Source: Ruminococcus sp. (GTDB lineage: Bacteria > Bacillota > Clostridia > Oscillospirales > Acutalibacteraceae). From it: a stretch of DNA of 64,000 bases. The position numbers were made by a program, and so were the translations under genes. The notes below the pieces were generated by a model, which saw nothing but the letters and a program-made list of their open reading frames with translations, did not search any database and was not told where the DNA came from. This document shows positions 1 to 9,346 of this stretch, in pieces (the first letter of the stretch is position 1; every line of letters starts with the position of its first letter). The DNA is taken from NCBI GenBank assembly GCA_017411385.1, contig JAFQQF010000006.1:114161-178160 (forward strand), given 5' to 3'.

Positions 1-101
1 CACTTGGAGTTACCAACCTCGCCAACGCCGTCAGCATCGGGGATTTCGCCCACATTTCGGGGGTTAGCAAAATGGTCCATAACCTTTTCTGAATATGCCA
101 T
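1..101 (-). CDS. nifU: NifU/IscU-type iron-sulfur scaffold, N-terminal end only
   Basis: Partial gene that runs off the left edge. The 33 visible residues begin [18 protein letters not shown] and continue with a [14 protein letters not shown] stretch, the typical start of clostridial IscU/NifU scaffolds. These assemble Fe-S clusters on three cysteines; the first would lie just beyond the edge. An AAGGAG sequence sits just ahead of the ATG. It is downstream of the cysteine desulfurase gene on the same strand with 19 bases between, the usual nifS-nifU pair, so the two are very likely co-transcribed. Family assignment is firm; the rest of the protein cannot be seen. Confidence 0.85.
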   Translation of the reverse strand, partial: MAYSEKVMDHFANPRNVGEIPDADGVGEVGNSK

Positions 102-120
102 AATCTATACTCCTTAAATA

Positions 121-1293
121 TTAGTCATTCTTTATTTTGTCCCAAAGGGGAGAGAAGCTTCTCAGGTATGCCACAATCTCGGGAACAATCTTAAGAATAT
201 AATCAATATCTTCTTCTGTGTTATCATCGCTGAAAGAAAGCCTGAGGCTTCCGTGAGCGATTTCGTGGGGAAGTCCCAGAGAAAGAAGCACGTGGCTGGG
301 GTCAAGGCTTCCTGATGTGCAGGCAGAGCCTGAGGATGCGCTGACTCCTTTAAGGTCAAGGCTTAAAAGCAGGCTTTCGCCCTCAATACCCTCAAAGCAC
401 ATATTTACATTACCGGGGAGTCTGTGGTCGTGGCTTCCGTTAAGACGGCTTTTTTCAATATTCAGTAGACCGTCAATAAGGCGGTCACGCATTTTTGTAA
501 GTCGCTGATTTCTTTCCTGCATTGTGGAAATGCTTAGCTCCATGGCCTTTGCAAGACCGACAATACCTGCTACGTTTTCTGTGCCTGCTCTGCGAGAACG
601 CTCCTGTGCCCCGCCGTCAATGAGTGTTTCTACTCTGACACCGCGGCGGATATATAAAGCTCCGATTCCCTTGGGACCGTGGAACTTGTGAGCAGTAAGA
701 GAAAGAAGGTCGATGCATTCTTCCTCAACATTGATTGGGGTATTGCACACAGCCTGAACAGCATCTGTGTGGAAAAGAACTCCTGCCTCACGGCATATTT
801 TACCAATCTCGGCAATAGGCTGAATTGTGCCTATTTCGTTGTTGGCATACATAATTGTAACAAGTGCTGTGTTGTCGCGGATAGCGTTCTTTACATCCTC
901 TGCACGAACAAGACCGTCATCGTAAACATCAAGGTAGGTTACCTCAAAGCCTTCCTTTGCGAGCTTTTCACATACGTGAAGCACAGCGTGATGCTCGAAT
1001 TTAGAGGTTATGATGTGGTTCTTCCCTTTGTCTTTGAGCATTTTGCAGACACCCTTGATTGCCCAGTTGTCTGCTTCAGAACCGCCTGATGTAAAGTAAA
1101 TCTCATTTGCGTTTTTAGCACCTATGAGATTTGCCACAGTCTGTCTTGCTTCTTCTACTGCATCCTTAGCCGTTGCACCGATACGGTAAAGGCTTGAAGG
1201 GTTGCCGTAGATTTCTGTGAGATAAGGAGTCATAGCCTCCAAAACCTTAGGTGACAATGCGGTGGTTGCGGCATTGTCTGCATAAATCTGCAT
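121..1293 (-). CDS. nifS: Cysteine desulfurase (NifS/IscS family)
   Basis: PLP enzyme that takes sulfur from cysteine, leaves alanine, and hands persulfide sulfur to the NifU scaffold encoded next. About 390 residues, full family length. The N-terminus IYADNAATT is typical; the PLP lysine is in [10 protein letters not shown] near residue 203; the persulfide cysteine is in SSGSACTSG near residue 325. A GTG lies two codons upstream, but it is almost on top of the AAGGAGA ribosome site, so I chose the ATG at 1293, about seven bases away. The pairing with nifU and the absence of other isc genes fit the minimal clostridial NifSU system. Confidence 0.93.
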   Translation of the reverse strand: MQIYADNAATTALSPKVLEAMTPYLTEIYGNPSSLYRIGATAKDAVEEARQTVANLIGAKNANEIYFTSGGSEADNWAIKGVCKMLKDKGKNHIITSKFEHHAVLHVCEKLAKEGFEVTYLDVYDDGLVRAEDVKNAIRDNTALVTIMYANNEIGTIQPIAEIGKICREAGVLFHTDAVQAVCNTPINVEEECIDLLSLTAHKFHGPKGIGALYIRRGVRVETLIDGGAQERSRRAGTENVAGIVGLAKAMELSISTMQERNQRLTKMRDRLIDGLLNIEKSRLNGSHDHRLPGNVNMCFEGIEGESLLLSLDLKGVSASSGSACTSGSLDPSHVLLSLGLPHEIAHGSLRLSFSDDNTEEDIDYILKIVPEIVAYLRSFSPLWDKIKND

Positions 1294-1362
1294 ATACACT
1301 TCTCCTTAAATAGTCTTTATGTGAGGAGATATTTGTATCTCCGATAAAATCGTTTGCAAAAC

Positions 1363-1812
1363 TCAGCTGAATTTACTAGACTGAGCAACAGCGAGTCTGT
1401 CGCATCTTTCGTTTTCGGGATGGCCTGCATGACCTCTCACCCAGACGATATTCACCTTGTGAGTATCGTAGAGCTTTAAGAGTCGCTCCCATAAATCAGG
1501 ATTCAGAGCAGGCTCCTTTTTGTTTCTCATCCAGCCGTTTTTTTGCCAATTCTTTGCCCAGCCTCTCTCCAATGCATTGCAAACATACTGAGAGTCAGAG
1601 TAAAGGGTTACCTCGCAGGGTTCTTTGAGAAGCTCCAAGGCACTGATAACAGCCATAAGCTCCATTCTGTTGTTAGTGGTGTTTGCTTCTCCGCCCGAGA
1701 TTTCCTTCTCGGTTGTTTTGTAGCGGAGTATTGCTCCCCAGCCGCCGGGACCCGGGTTGCCTGAGCAGGCACCATCTGTAAAAATCTCCACTTGCTTCAA
1801 AGCACTCACCAT
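1363..1812 (-). CDS. rnhA: Ribonuclease HI
   Basis: Degrades the RNA strand of RNA-DNA hybrids. The 149-residue form shows the full carboxylate set: Asp13 in [11 protein letters not shown], Glu51 in NNRMELMA, Asp73 in YSDSQYV and Asp138 in NERCDRLA, with the GHAGHPEN loop before the last. It aligns almost end to end with the Escherichia coli RnhA type, including the basic protrusion region ([11 protein letters not shown]). The reading frame is open 15 codons further upstream. The ATG at 1812 is the first start near a purine-rich AGGAAGG, though the spacing is poor, and the in-frame GTG or TTG just after it are alternatives. The gene lies upstream of nifS on the same strand, with a 7-bp hairpin between them. 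Confidence 0.92.
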   Translation of the reverse strand: MVSALKQVEIFTDGACSGNPGPGGWGAILRYKTTEKEISGGEANTTNNRMELMAVISALELLKEPCEVTLYSDSQYVCNALERGWAKNWQKNGWMRNKKEPALNPDLWERLLKLYDTHKVNIVWVRGHAGHPENERCDRLAVAQSSKFS

Positions 1813-2235
1813 CCTTCCTGCGGGCATATTGTGGCTTTTTTGTAAAAATATATACAAATTAAACCTTATTAAAAATCGTATAAACTTTACTTATTATTCC
1901 ACCACACTATATTATAACACCAAAATTTCTATTTGCAATATTTTTTACGATTAAATTTGCCTCTTTGTGCCAAGAATAAGAATGATAAAATTAACTCTAT
2001 AATTCTCTTTCTCACCTTGACACAAGGCATATAAAAAGGTACAATAAATTGAATAACTATATTAGGTACATATATCCTTTTTTGCGAAAAGCACACAGGA
2101 TTAATTAATTTATCCGTAAAACTTAACGGTATTAATTTAGGATTTAGTTTCACGCGGCGGTCGTGTAAACATATAGAACGGACGAATAAACAAACAATCA
2201 CGTTAAAGACACTTTGTCAGAAATGGAGGAATATT
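1813..2235. other. Intergenic region upstream of rnj and rnhA
   Basis: About 420 AT-rich bases between divergent rnhA and rnj. It should hold both promoters. A weak candidate for rnj is TTGAAT at 2049-2054 with TATATC 16 bases later, but it is far from the start codon. A small GC-rich imperfect palindrome (CACGcggcggtCGTG) lies at 2151-2165. A 90-codon open frame on the minus strand here looks non-coding (odd composition, no ribosome site). I see no RNA gene. Confidence 0.4.
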
Positions 2236-4110
2236 TTGAGTCAGAACAATACTGCTGAAAAGACTAAAACAGCTAAAAATCAGAGCTCTAAAAAAAGCTC
2301 AAAGCCTGCTTTAAATCAGAGCAAAAAAAAGAGCACTAAGCCTGCGGCAAAAAGCAACGGCAGTCAAGGTGCTAAGAAATCTGCTCAGACTAAAAAATAC
2401 AAGAGAACGAATTATACACCTAAGAGAAAGAAGCAGAGTGTTGCTGAGAAAAAGCCTGCTGTACGTATAATGTTCCTTGGCGGACTCAACGAAATCGGTA
2501 AGAATATGACACTCTTTGAGTGTATGGGCGATATGGTGCTTCTCGATTGCGGTATGGCTTTCCCCGATGGTGAAATGCTGGGTGTTGACCTTGTGATTCC
2601 TGATTTCACTTATGTTGAGCAGAACAAGGATAACATCAAGGGTATTATCATTACCCATGCCCATGAGGACCACATAGGCGGTCTGCCTTATCTTCTGGGC
2701 AAGGTCAACGTGCCCATTTACGGCACAGCCCTTACAAACGGAATAATCGGCAATAAGCTTAAAGAGCACAGCTTGCCTAAAGCACCCCAGCTTGTGGATG
2801 TGAAGGCAGGTGCCCGTATAAAGCTTGGCTGTATGGAGATAGAGTTTATCCACGTAAACCACTCAATTCCCGATGCAACAGCCATTGCTCTGCATACTCC
2901 TGCAGGCACTGTTATTCACACAGGCGACTTCAAGGTTGATTACACTCCCACTTGGGGCGAGCCCATTGACCTTAACACCTTTGCCAGACTTGGCAGTGAG
3001 GGAGTGCTTTGTCTGCTTGCAGACTCCACCAACGCTTCCCGACCGGGGTCTACTCCCACAGAGCAGACTGTTTCCGAAAGCTTCGATAAAATCTTCAAGG
3101 GTGCAATGAACAAACGTATAATTATTGCAACCTTTGCTTCAAATGTTGGCAGAGTACAGTCTATTATCAACTGTGCCTACAAATACGGCAGGAAGGTAGC
3201 GTTCTCGGGCAGAAGTATGGTCAACTATATGTCCGTTGCCAAAGAGCTTGGCTACCTTGATGTTCCCGAAGGAATCCTTATTGATATAGATATGCTGTCA
3301 CGCTACAGCCCCGAGCAGGTGGTGCTTATAACCACAGGCAGTCAGGGCGAGCCCATGTCTGCTCTTTCACGAATGGCATATTCCGACCATCGCAAGGTTG
3401 CGGTAGGTGAGGGTGACTGCATTATAATTTCCGCTAACCCTATCCCCGGTAACGAACGCACCGTAGGCAACGTTGTGGATGAACTCTTAAAGCGTGGTTG
3501 TGAGGTTATCTATGAGTCTATGTATGAGGTTCACGTTTCGGGCCATGCCCGTCAGGATGAGCTTAAGATTATCCATTGCCTGACAAAGCCTAAGTATTTT
3601 ATCCCTGTTCACGGTGAGCAGAAGCATCTGAGAAAAAGCCGTGATATTGCAGTTTCTATGGGTATGCCCAAGGAGAATGTGTTTATCGGTGATATAGGCT
3701 CCTGCGTTGAGCTTCACGAGGATTATATGAAAGAGCTTGCACCTGTTCAGGCAGGCAAGGTCTTTGTTGACGGTCTTGGAGTAGGCGACGTGGGAAGCAT
3801 TGTGCTTCGCGACAGAAAGCATCTGGGTCAAGACGGACTTATTATCATCGTTGCTTCACTTGATGTTTATGACGGCCACGTAATCAGCGGTCCCGATATA
3901 GTGTCCCGTGGCTTTGTATACGTAAAGGAAAGTGAATCCCTCTTTGACGAAATCCGTCATATTTCCTTGGATGTGCTGGAGGATTGTGCCAACAGAAACA
4001 TCCACGAATGGGGAGTTATCAAGAACAGAATCAAAGACGTCGTGTCAAAGCATATCAGCGACAAGACCCGTCGTTATCCTATGATTCTGCCAATTCTTAT
4101 GGAGGTCTGA
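2236..4110 (+). CDS. rnj: Ribonuclease J
   Basis: Metallo-beta-lactamase fold RNase with endonuclease and 5'-3' exonuclease activity, a main mRNA decay and rRNA maturation enzyme in Firmicutes. Residues 141-146 (HAHEDH) and the later HTGDFKVD motif are metal ligands; the beta-CASP domain and a C-terminal domain follow. At 624 residues it is longer than the usual 550-560 because of a 70-residue N-terminal extension of Lys, Ser, Thr, Gln and Asn with no predicted fold. The start is a TTG at 2236 behind a good GGAGG at 2224-2228. The first gene of the run that continues into gdpP; three tandem hairpins follow its stop codon. Confidence 0.95.
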   Translation: MSQNNTAEKTKTAKNQSSKKSSKPALNQSKKKSTKPAAKSNGSQGAKKSAQTKKYKRTNYTPKRKKQSVAEKKPAVRIMFLGGLNEIGKNMTLFECMGDMVLLDCGMAFPDGEMLGVDLVIPDFTYVEQNKDNIKGIIITHAHEDHIGGLPYLLGKVNVPIYGTALTNGIIGNKLKEHSLPKAPQLVDVKAGARIKLGCMEIEFIHVNHSIPDATAIALHTPAGTVIHTGDFKVDYTPTWGEPIDLNTFARLGSEGVLCLLADSTNASRPGSTPTEQTVSESFDKIFKGAMNKRIIIATFASNVGRVQSIINCAYKYGRKVAFSGRSMVNYMSVAKELGYLDVPEGILIDIDMLSRYSPEQVVLITTGSQGEPMSALSRMAYSDHRKVAVGEGDCIIISANPIPGNERTVGNVVDELLKRGCEVIYESMYEVHVSGHARQDELKIIHCLTKPKYFIPVHGEQKHLRKSRDIAVSMGMPKENVFIGDIGSCVELHEDYMKELAPVQAGKVFVDGLGVGDVGSIVLRDRKHLGQDGLIIIVASLDVYDGHVISGPDIVSRGFVYVKESESLFDEIRHISLDVLEDCANRNIHEWGVIKNRIKDVVSKHISDKTRRYPMILPILMEV

Positions 4111-4162
4111 TAAGGTTCAGACCTTTCGGGAGTCTAAGACTCCTTGTGCCGAATCAGTCGGC
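4103..4162 (+). promoter_or_regulatory. Three tandem hairpins between rnj and gdpP
   Basis: Three consecutive inverted repeats fill the 58-base gap: AGGTCTGA 4103-4110 with TCAGACCT 4117-4124 (includes the rnj stop codon); GGAGTCT 4129-4135 with AGACTCC 4137-4143; GCCGA 4148-4152 with TCGGC 4158-4162. The last stem ends directly against the GGAGGT ribosome site of gdpP (4163-4168). None is followed by a T-run, so they do not look like terminators. Processing, mRNA protection or control of gdpP translation is inferred. Confidence 0.6.
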
Positions 4163-4174
4163 GGAGGTATGAGT

Positions 4175-6118
4175 ATGAAGAAAAAAGCTTGGATTACAGT
4201 TCCGTATCTTGCTTTGTTTTCACTTGCAATGATAATAATGGCACTGATATCCCTCAGCGTCAGCAAGACTCTCTTCATAATCGAAGGGATAATTGCACTT
4301 GTGAGTATTATTGCGGCGCTAGTGATTTATCTGCTTTTTGCAAAATATGTCCGAGTTTCCGTTAAAGGTGCTGTGGAGAGTATCCGTGGCTTGGATAAAA
4401 AGTATTTGGAGCGATTTGGCTTTCCTGTAGCTGTAGTAAGCGAAGATGGTCAGATACTCTGGTACAACAGCACCTTTGAAAGAAACCTGTGCAAGGATGA
4501 GAATATGTTCGGTATGTACGTATCCTCAATAATCAAAGGCAAAAGCGTAGAGGAGCTGTGCTCAGCTCACGGCGGTGACATTGAGCTTGATGATAAAAAA
4601 TTCACCGTTTATGCAAATCCCATTGAACAGGGATTTGTGCTGTATTTTTTTGATGATACATATTACAAGGACACAGAAAAGGAATTTAAGGAAACCCGTC
4701 AGTCTGTGGCTTTGGTTGTTCTGGATAACCGAGAGGCTCTGGAAAATGTAGATGACGAGGACGAAGCAATGCGCGTTTTGGTGCAGGTAGAATCCCTTCT
4801 GCAAAAATGGGCGGCTGAGTATAATGCTCTTTATCGTAAGTGGGGCAACAGCCGATATATGATAATCTTTGAAGAACGAGAAATTCAAAAGCTTGTTGAA
4901 AATAAGTTTGACATTCTTGCAAAGATAAGAGAGCTTCGCATAGGCGACGTGGGAGCCACCATTTCAATCGGTATCGGCAGAGGTGAGCAGGGACTCAGAC
5001 GCAGCCAAGCAGCTGCAAAGCGTGCTCTCGATATGGCTTTGGGCAGAGGCGGCGATCAGGTTGCGATTCTTAAGAGCGGCGACTTTGAGTTCTTTGGCGG
5101 AAAATCCGCAGGAGTAGAGCGTCAGAGCAAGGTGAGAGTCCGTGTTATTGCACGAAGTCTTATGGAAGCAATCGAAGACAGCGACAAGGTTTACATAATG
5201 GGACACAAATTCTCTGACCTTGATTGCATAGGCTCTGCTGTAGGTCTTTACGGGGCAATAACCTCCACAATGGGTAAACCTGTGCAGATTGCAGTTGATT
5301 ACGAAAACTCTATGGCTAAAAGCTTGATTGATGCCTATAAAACCCAGTGCGGCGAGGGAGTGTTTATAAGTCCCCTGCAGGCATCGGCAGAGATTACCCC
5401 CAAAACTCTGCTTATTGTAGTTGATACCCAGTCTGAGAACAGATTGGAGAGCAAGGAGCTTTATCTGGCTTCTCAGCGGGTGGTTGTTATTGACCACCAC
5501 AGAATGAGTGTTGACCATCTGGAAAACACTCTGGTGTTCTATCACGAACCCAGTGCATCCTCCGCTTGCGAAATGTGCACAGAGCTTATCGACAGCTTCC
5601 CTGATATTAACCTTAAAAAGCCTGAGGCTGAGGCGTTGCTCTCGGGTATTATTCTTGATACAAAGAACTTTGTTGTGAATGCAGGTGCACGTACCTTTGA
5701 AGCGGCGGCATACCTTAAAAAGCATGGTGCGGATACTGTTTCCGTGCGTCAGCTTTTCTCTGATTCCATCGAAATTTACAGAAATAAATATAAGCTGGTA
5801 TCCACAGCCAGAATATATAAAAAATGTGCAATCGTTATTGCTGAGGAGGATATGAGCGACATCCGTCTGATTGCCTCTAAGGCTGCAGACGAGCTTTTGG
5901 GACTTAAAGGAGTTAACGCTTCCTTTGTTGTGTTCCGTACTGATGAGGATACAATCAACATCTCAGCAAGAAGCTACGGCAAGCGTAACGTTCAGCTTAT
6001 TATGGAGAAGCTGGGCGGCGGCGGTCACCACGCAATGGCGGCGGCACAGCTGAGCGGCGTCAGCTTTGAGGCTGCTGTCAGACAGCTTGTAGAGGCTATC
6101 GACAGCGAAGCTCAGTAA
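4175..6118 (+). CDS. gdpP: GdpP/YybT-type c-di-AMP phosphodiesterase
   Basis: Membrane-bound enzyme expected to hydrolyse cyclic di-AMP to pApA. Order: two membrane segments in the first 60 residues, a PAS-like domain, a degenerate GGDEF domain, then DHH and DHHA1 domains. The DHH signature is visible as MGHKFSDLDCIGS, VDTQSEN and VVVIDHHRMSVDH; the DHHA1 end has GGGGHHAMAAAQ. At 647 residues it matches the family. An ATG at 4169 touches the GGAGGT ribosome site, so the ATG at 4175 (MKKKAW) is preferred. Downstream rplI and dnaB follow the order known from Bacillus (yybT-rplI-dnaB), which supports the assignment. Confidence 0.93.
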   Translation: MKKKAWITVPYLALFSLAMIIMALISLSVSKTLFIIEGIIALVSIIAALVIYLLFAKYVRVSVKGAVESIRGLDKKYLERFGFPVAVVSEDGQILWYNSTFERNLCKDENMFGMYVSSIIKGKSVEELCSAHGGDIELDDKKFTVYANPIEQGFVLYFFDDTYYKDTEKEFKETRQSVALVVLDNREALENVDDEDEAMRVLVQVESLLQKWAAEYNALYRKWGNSRYMIIFEEREIQKLVENKFDILAKIRELRIGDVGATISIGIGRGEQGLRRSQAAAKRALDMALGRGGDQVAILKSGDFEFFGGKSAGVERQSKVRVRVIARSLMEAIEDSDKVYIMGHKFSDLDCIGSAVGLYGAITSTMGKPVQIAVDYENSMAKSLIDAYKTQCGEGVFISPLQASAEITPKTLLIVVDTQSENRLESKELYLASQRVVVIDHHRMSVDHLENTLVFYHEPSASSACEMCTELIDSFPDINLKKPEAEALLSGIILDTKNFVVNAGARTFEAAAYLKKHGADTVSVRQLFSDSIEIYRNKYKLVSTARIYKKCAIVIAEEDMSDIRLIASKAADELLGLKGVNASFVVFRTDEDTINISARSYGKRNVQLIMEKLGGGGHHAMAAAQLSGVSFEAAVRQLVEAIDSEAQ

Positions 6119-6153
6119 TTTTCATTGATAACTATTAGAAAAGAGGATATATT

Positions 6154-6597
6154 ATGAAACTTGTTTTATTACAGGATGTTAAGTCCCTTGGCAAAAAAGG
6201 CGAGCTTGTAAACGCTTCTGACGGCTATGCAAGAAACTACCTTATTCCCAGAGGGCTTGCAAAGGAAGCTAATGCTCAGGCTATGAATGAGTATCAGAAT
6301 GCAGAAAACTCCAAAAAGTATAAGCACGACCAAGAGGTTCTCGCTGCAGAGAACGCAAAGGCTGCACTTGACGGAAAGACTATTTCTCTCAAGTCAAAGG
6401 CAGGCAAGGAAGGCAAGCTTTTCGGTTCTGTTACTACCAAGGAGGTTGCCGCAGAGCTTAAGGCTAAGTACGGCATCAACGTAGACAAGCGTAAGATTGC
6501 TATGGCTGACATCAAAACCTGTGGAAGCTACAAGGCAGAAATTAAGCTTTTTCAGGGCATTACTGCAGTTGTAACTGTGGCTGTAAGTGAACTGTAA
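6154..6597 (+). CDS. rplI: 50S ribosomal protein L9
   Basis: 147 residues, normal length. The N-terminal domain has the L9 signature ([22 protein letters not shown]), followed by the long connecting helix rich in Ala, Glu and Lys and the C-terminal domain with [11 protein letters not shown]. It binds 23S rRNA domain V with an extended second domain that helps keep reading frame. It sits between gdpP and dnaB, with GAAAAGAGGATAT before the ATG as ribosome site. Confidence 0.97.
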   Translation: MKLVLLQDVKSLGKKGELVNASDGYARNYLIPRGLAKEANAQAMNEYQNAENSKKYKHDQEVLAAENAKAALDGKTISLKSKAGKEGKLFGSVTTKEVAAELKAKYGINVDKRKIAMADIKTCGSYKAEIKLFQGITAVVTVAVSEL

Positions 6598-6636
6598 TTT
6601 CTGTCATAGAATTATAAATTCAAGGAGAACACCATT

Positions 6637-8010
6637 ATGGCTGATTATACTCCGAAAACCGAATATGACGGTCTGAGCTTGCCTTACAGCTCTGAGGCTG
6701 AGCAGGCGGTGCTGGGTGCTATTATCTTTGAGCCTGAGTGCCTTGACAGAGTAACCGATATTCTGCCAAACTCTGACTATTTTTACATAGCACTGCACAG
6801 ACTTATATACAGCACTATGCTTTCAATGCTCTCTTCGGGCAGAAGCATTGACTTTGTAACTCTTTACGAAGAACTAAGACGTGAGAAGGACTTTGACCCA
6901 ACCGAGGGTAAAACCTACCTTGTTGGTCTGGTTGAAAACTGCCCTTCAACCTCTAACGTTGAGATTTACGCCCGTCTTGTAAGGGATAAGTTTGATATTC
7001 GTCAGCTTATTTACGCAGGACGTCAGATTATCGACAAAGCCACCGCAGGCGAGTATGAGTCCGATATTCTTGTGGATAATGCGGAGCAGATGATTTTTGA
7101 TATCCGCCGAGGCAAGAATGTAGCAGGGCTTGAGCTTGTAGGTGACGTTATCCTCAAAACTTTTGACCGACTGGATGCCCTCAATAAGGATGACCCTGAG
7201 CTGAAGCCTGTTTCCTCAGGTATCGGCGACCTTGACCGTGTAATCACAGGTCTTAATCGCTCAGACCTTATTTTGTTGGCGGCACGACCCGGTATGGGTA
7301 AGACCAGCTTTGCTCTGAACATTGCAAAGAATGTTGCAGGACCTCAGAAGCGTACTGTTGCTTTCTTCTCATTGGAAATGTCCAAGGAACAGCTTGCATC
7401 CCGTTTGCTTTCAACAGAATCTCTTGTTGAAGGCACAAAGCTCAGAACAGGCAAGCTTACAGACGAGGAGTGGCAGAGAATCATTGCAGGCGGAGATATT
7501 TTGTCTAAAATGAAGCTCTATCTTGATGATACACCGGGTATCACCGTACCTGCTATGAAAGCAAAGCTAAGACGTCTTCGTGGTATTGATTTGGTGGTAA
7601 TCGACTACCTCCAGCTTATGTCCACAGGCAGACGAGGAGATGGCAACCGAGTACAGGAAATTTCTGAAATCACAAGAAACCTTAAGATTATGGCTAAGGA
7701 GCTCAATGTTCCCGTAATCTGTCTTTCACAGCTATCTCGTGCCAGCGAACAGCGTACCGACCACAGACCTCAGCTTTCAGACCTGCGAGATTCAGGTTCT
7801 ATCGAGCAGGATGCTGATATTGTTCTTTTCCTTTATCGCGAGGGCTACTATGATAAAGAAGGTTCACCCGAGGCTTCTCAGAATGTAGACCAGAATGCGG
7901 CAGAGTGTCTTGTTGCCAAAAACCGTCACGGCGAAACAAGGTCTGTTAAGCTTCATTGGCAGGGACAGTTTATGCGGTTTACCTCCGTGGAGAATAACCG
8001 TGATTACTAA
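6637..8010 (+). CDS. dnaB: Replicative DNA helicase DnaB
   Basis: Hexameric fork helicase. The N-terminal helical domain (about 10-150) starts with LPYSSEAEQAVLGAI. The RecA-like domain has Walker A in ARPGMGKTSF, Walker B in LVVIDYLQLM and the DLRDSGSIEQDAD segment near the end. At 457 residues it is full length, with no intein. AAGGAG precedes the ATG by nine bases. The 3' end overlaps the tilS start by 11 bases, implying translational coupling. Confidence 0.96.
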   Translation: MADYTPKTEYDGLSLPYSSEAEQAVLGAIIFEPECLDRVTDILPNSDYFYIALHRLIYSTMLSMLSSGRSIDFVTLYEELRREKDFDPTEGKTYLVGLVENCPSTSNVEIYARLVRDKFDIRQLIYAGRQIIDKATAGEYESDILVDNAEQMIFDIRRGKNVAGLELVGDVILKTFDRLDALNKDDPELKPVSSGIGDLDRVITGLNRSDLILLAARPGMGKTSFALNIAKNVAGPQKRTVAFFSLEMSKEQLASRLLSTESLVEGTKLRTGKLTDEEWQRIIAGGDILSKMKLYLDDTPGITVPAMKAKLRRLRGIDLVVIDYLQLMSTGRRGDGNRVQEISEITRNLKIMAKELNVPVICLSQLSRASEQRTDHRPQLSDLRDSGSIEQDADIVLFLYREGYYDKEGSPEASQNVDQNAAECLVAKNRHGETRSVKLHWQGQFMRFTSVENNRDY

Positions 8011-9346
8011 GGTACGCAGAACCCTCACAGCTCGAAATCTTCTAAAAAAGGGTGACAGGGTTATAGTGGCACTTTCGGGAGGAGCAGACTCCGTTTCGCT
8101 TTTGCACGTGTTGCTTACTCTGAAAGATGAGTTTGAGTTGACCATAATGGCGGCACACGTAAATCACAACCTCAGAGGCGAAGAATCTCTTAGGGATGAA
8201 GCTTTTGTAGCTGATTTGTGTGAAGCCGAGGGTGTGGAGCTTTTTGTTCGCAATGAGGATGTTAATGCCCTTGCAATAAAGCAAAAAAAAAGTGTGGAGC
8301 TGTGTGCCCGAGAGATAAGGTATGAGTTCTTTGAGAAGCTCTCAAAAGCTTATAATGCAAAGGTCGCAACAGCACACACCTTGAGCGATAGTGAGGAAAC
8401 AATGCTCTACAATGTGGCAAGAGGGACAACCCTGCATGGATTATGCTCAATTCCTTACAAACGGGATTATATTATCCGACCCTTGCTTGATGTGTCGAGG
8501 GAAGAGGTAGAGGCTTTTTGCCGTGAAAACAATATAGACTTTGTTCAGGACAGCACTAATTTCTCTGAGGAAGTCTGCAAGCGTAACAAAATCCGCTTGT
8601 CGATTTTGCCGCCTCTTCGAAGTCTAAACGATGGCTTTCACCCGAATTTTTACAATCTTCGTGAGGATTTGCTTTGCGTTGATGACTTCCTTCGCTATAG
8701 TGCCGAGGAGGCTTTGAAAGCTTCAGAATGCAAATTTGGCTTTGATGCAAGTAAGCTTTGCTCTTATCACAGGGCAGTAGTAAACTATGCACTGGCTTTG
8801 ATTGTTTCAAGGTCGGGTGCCAAGGCGGAAAACCGCCACATAAAGCTGTGCTCTGAGCTTCTGCGTATTGGCGGTGTGGTTGCTCTAATAGGTAACCACA
8901 CAGCTGTGTGTACTCAGGGGATTTTTCGCGTTGTGTCCGATGTGAAGAATGAAGATTTTCAGGTGATTCCTTTCAGAGAAGGTCTGAGTTTTGTTTATAA
9001 GGGCTCAGAGTATTTTGTAAAGGAAATAACAGGCGATAATAAATTTAACAAAAAGTTAGCAAGTTTTTGTATTGGATATGATAAAATAAGTGATGATACA
9101 GTAATCCGTACTCGGCATGAAGGGGATACCTTCTCACCTATAGGCAGAGGACACACAAAGCCTCTGCGAAAGCTCCAGAATGAGCTAAAAATCCCTGCGG
9201 AAAAACGTGATACCAACCTTGTGGTTGCCACAGGGAGTACTGTTTTGTGGGCAGAGGATATAGGCGCTTCCGCTCACGGAGTAATGGACAAGGATGCTTT
9301 AAACGGACTCTGTATTTATATAAAAAGGGGAGAGCAAAATGCATAA
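8000..9346 (+). CDS. tilS: tRNA(Ile)-lysidine synthetase TilS
   Basis: Converts C34 of the CAU-anticodon isoleucine tRNA to lysidine with ATP and lysine, so that AUA is read as Ile. The PP-loop SGGADS is at residues 26-31 and HVNHNLRGEES follows; the C-terminal TilS domain has the DTVIRTRHEGDTFSPIGRG stretch. The frame is open upstream inside dnaB, but the GTG at 8000 has GGAGA at 7989-7993 and gives the expected N-terminus, for 448 residues. It overlaps dnaB by 11 and hpt by 8 bases; tilS-hpt-ftsH is a conserved Firmicute order. Confidence 0.94.
   Translation: MITKVRRTLTARNLLKKGDRVIVALSGGADSVSLLHVLLTLKDEFELTIMAAHVNHNLRGEESLRDEAFVADLCEAEGVELFVRNEDVNALAIKQKKSVELCAREIRYEFFEKLSKAYNAKVATAHTLSDSEETMLYNVARGTTLHGLCSIPYKRDYIIRPLLDVSREEVEAFCRENNIDFVQDSTNFSEEVCKRNKIRLSILPPLRSLNDGFHPNFYNLREDLLCVDDFLRYSAEEALKASECKFGFDASKLCSYHRAVVNYALALIVSRSGAKAENRHIKLCSELLRIGGVVALIGNHTAVCTQGIFRVVSDVKNEDFQVIPFREGLSFVYKGSEYFVKEITGDNKFNKKLASFCIGYDKISDDTVIRTRHEGDTFSPIGRGHTKPLRKLQNELKIPAEKRDTNLVVATGSTVLWAEDIGASAHGVMDKDALNGLCIYIKRGEQNA

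Noticed and set aside
679-1089. Long plus-strand frame opposite nifS
   Set aside because: Shadow of the nifS coding strand; Cys-rich nonsense typical of antisense reading.
1929-2201. Ninety-codon open frame on the minus strand in the rnj upstream region
   Set aside because: AT-rich, no ribosome site, no recognisable domain, and it occupies the space where the promoters for rnj and rnhA should be.
7895-7999. Extended N-terminus of TilS
   Set aside because: Lies wholly within dnaB in another frame; the GTG at 8000 has a ribosome site and gives the normal protein.
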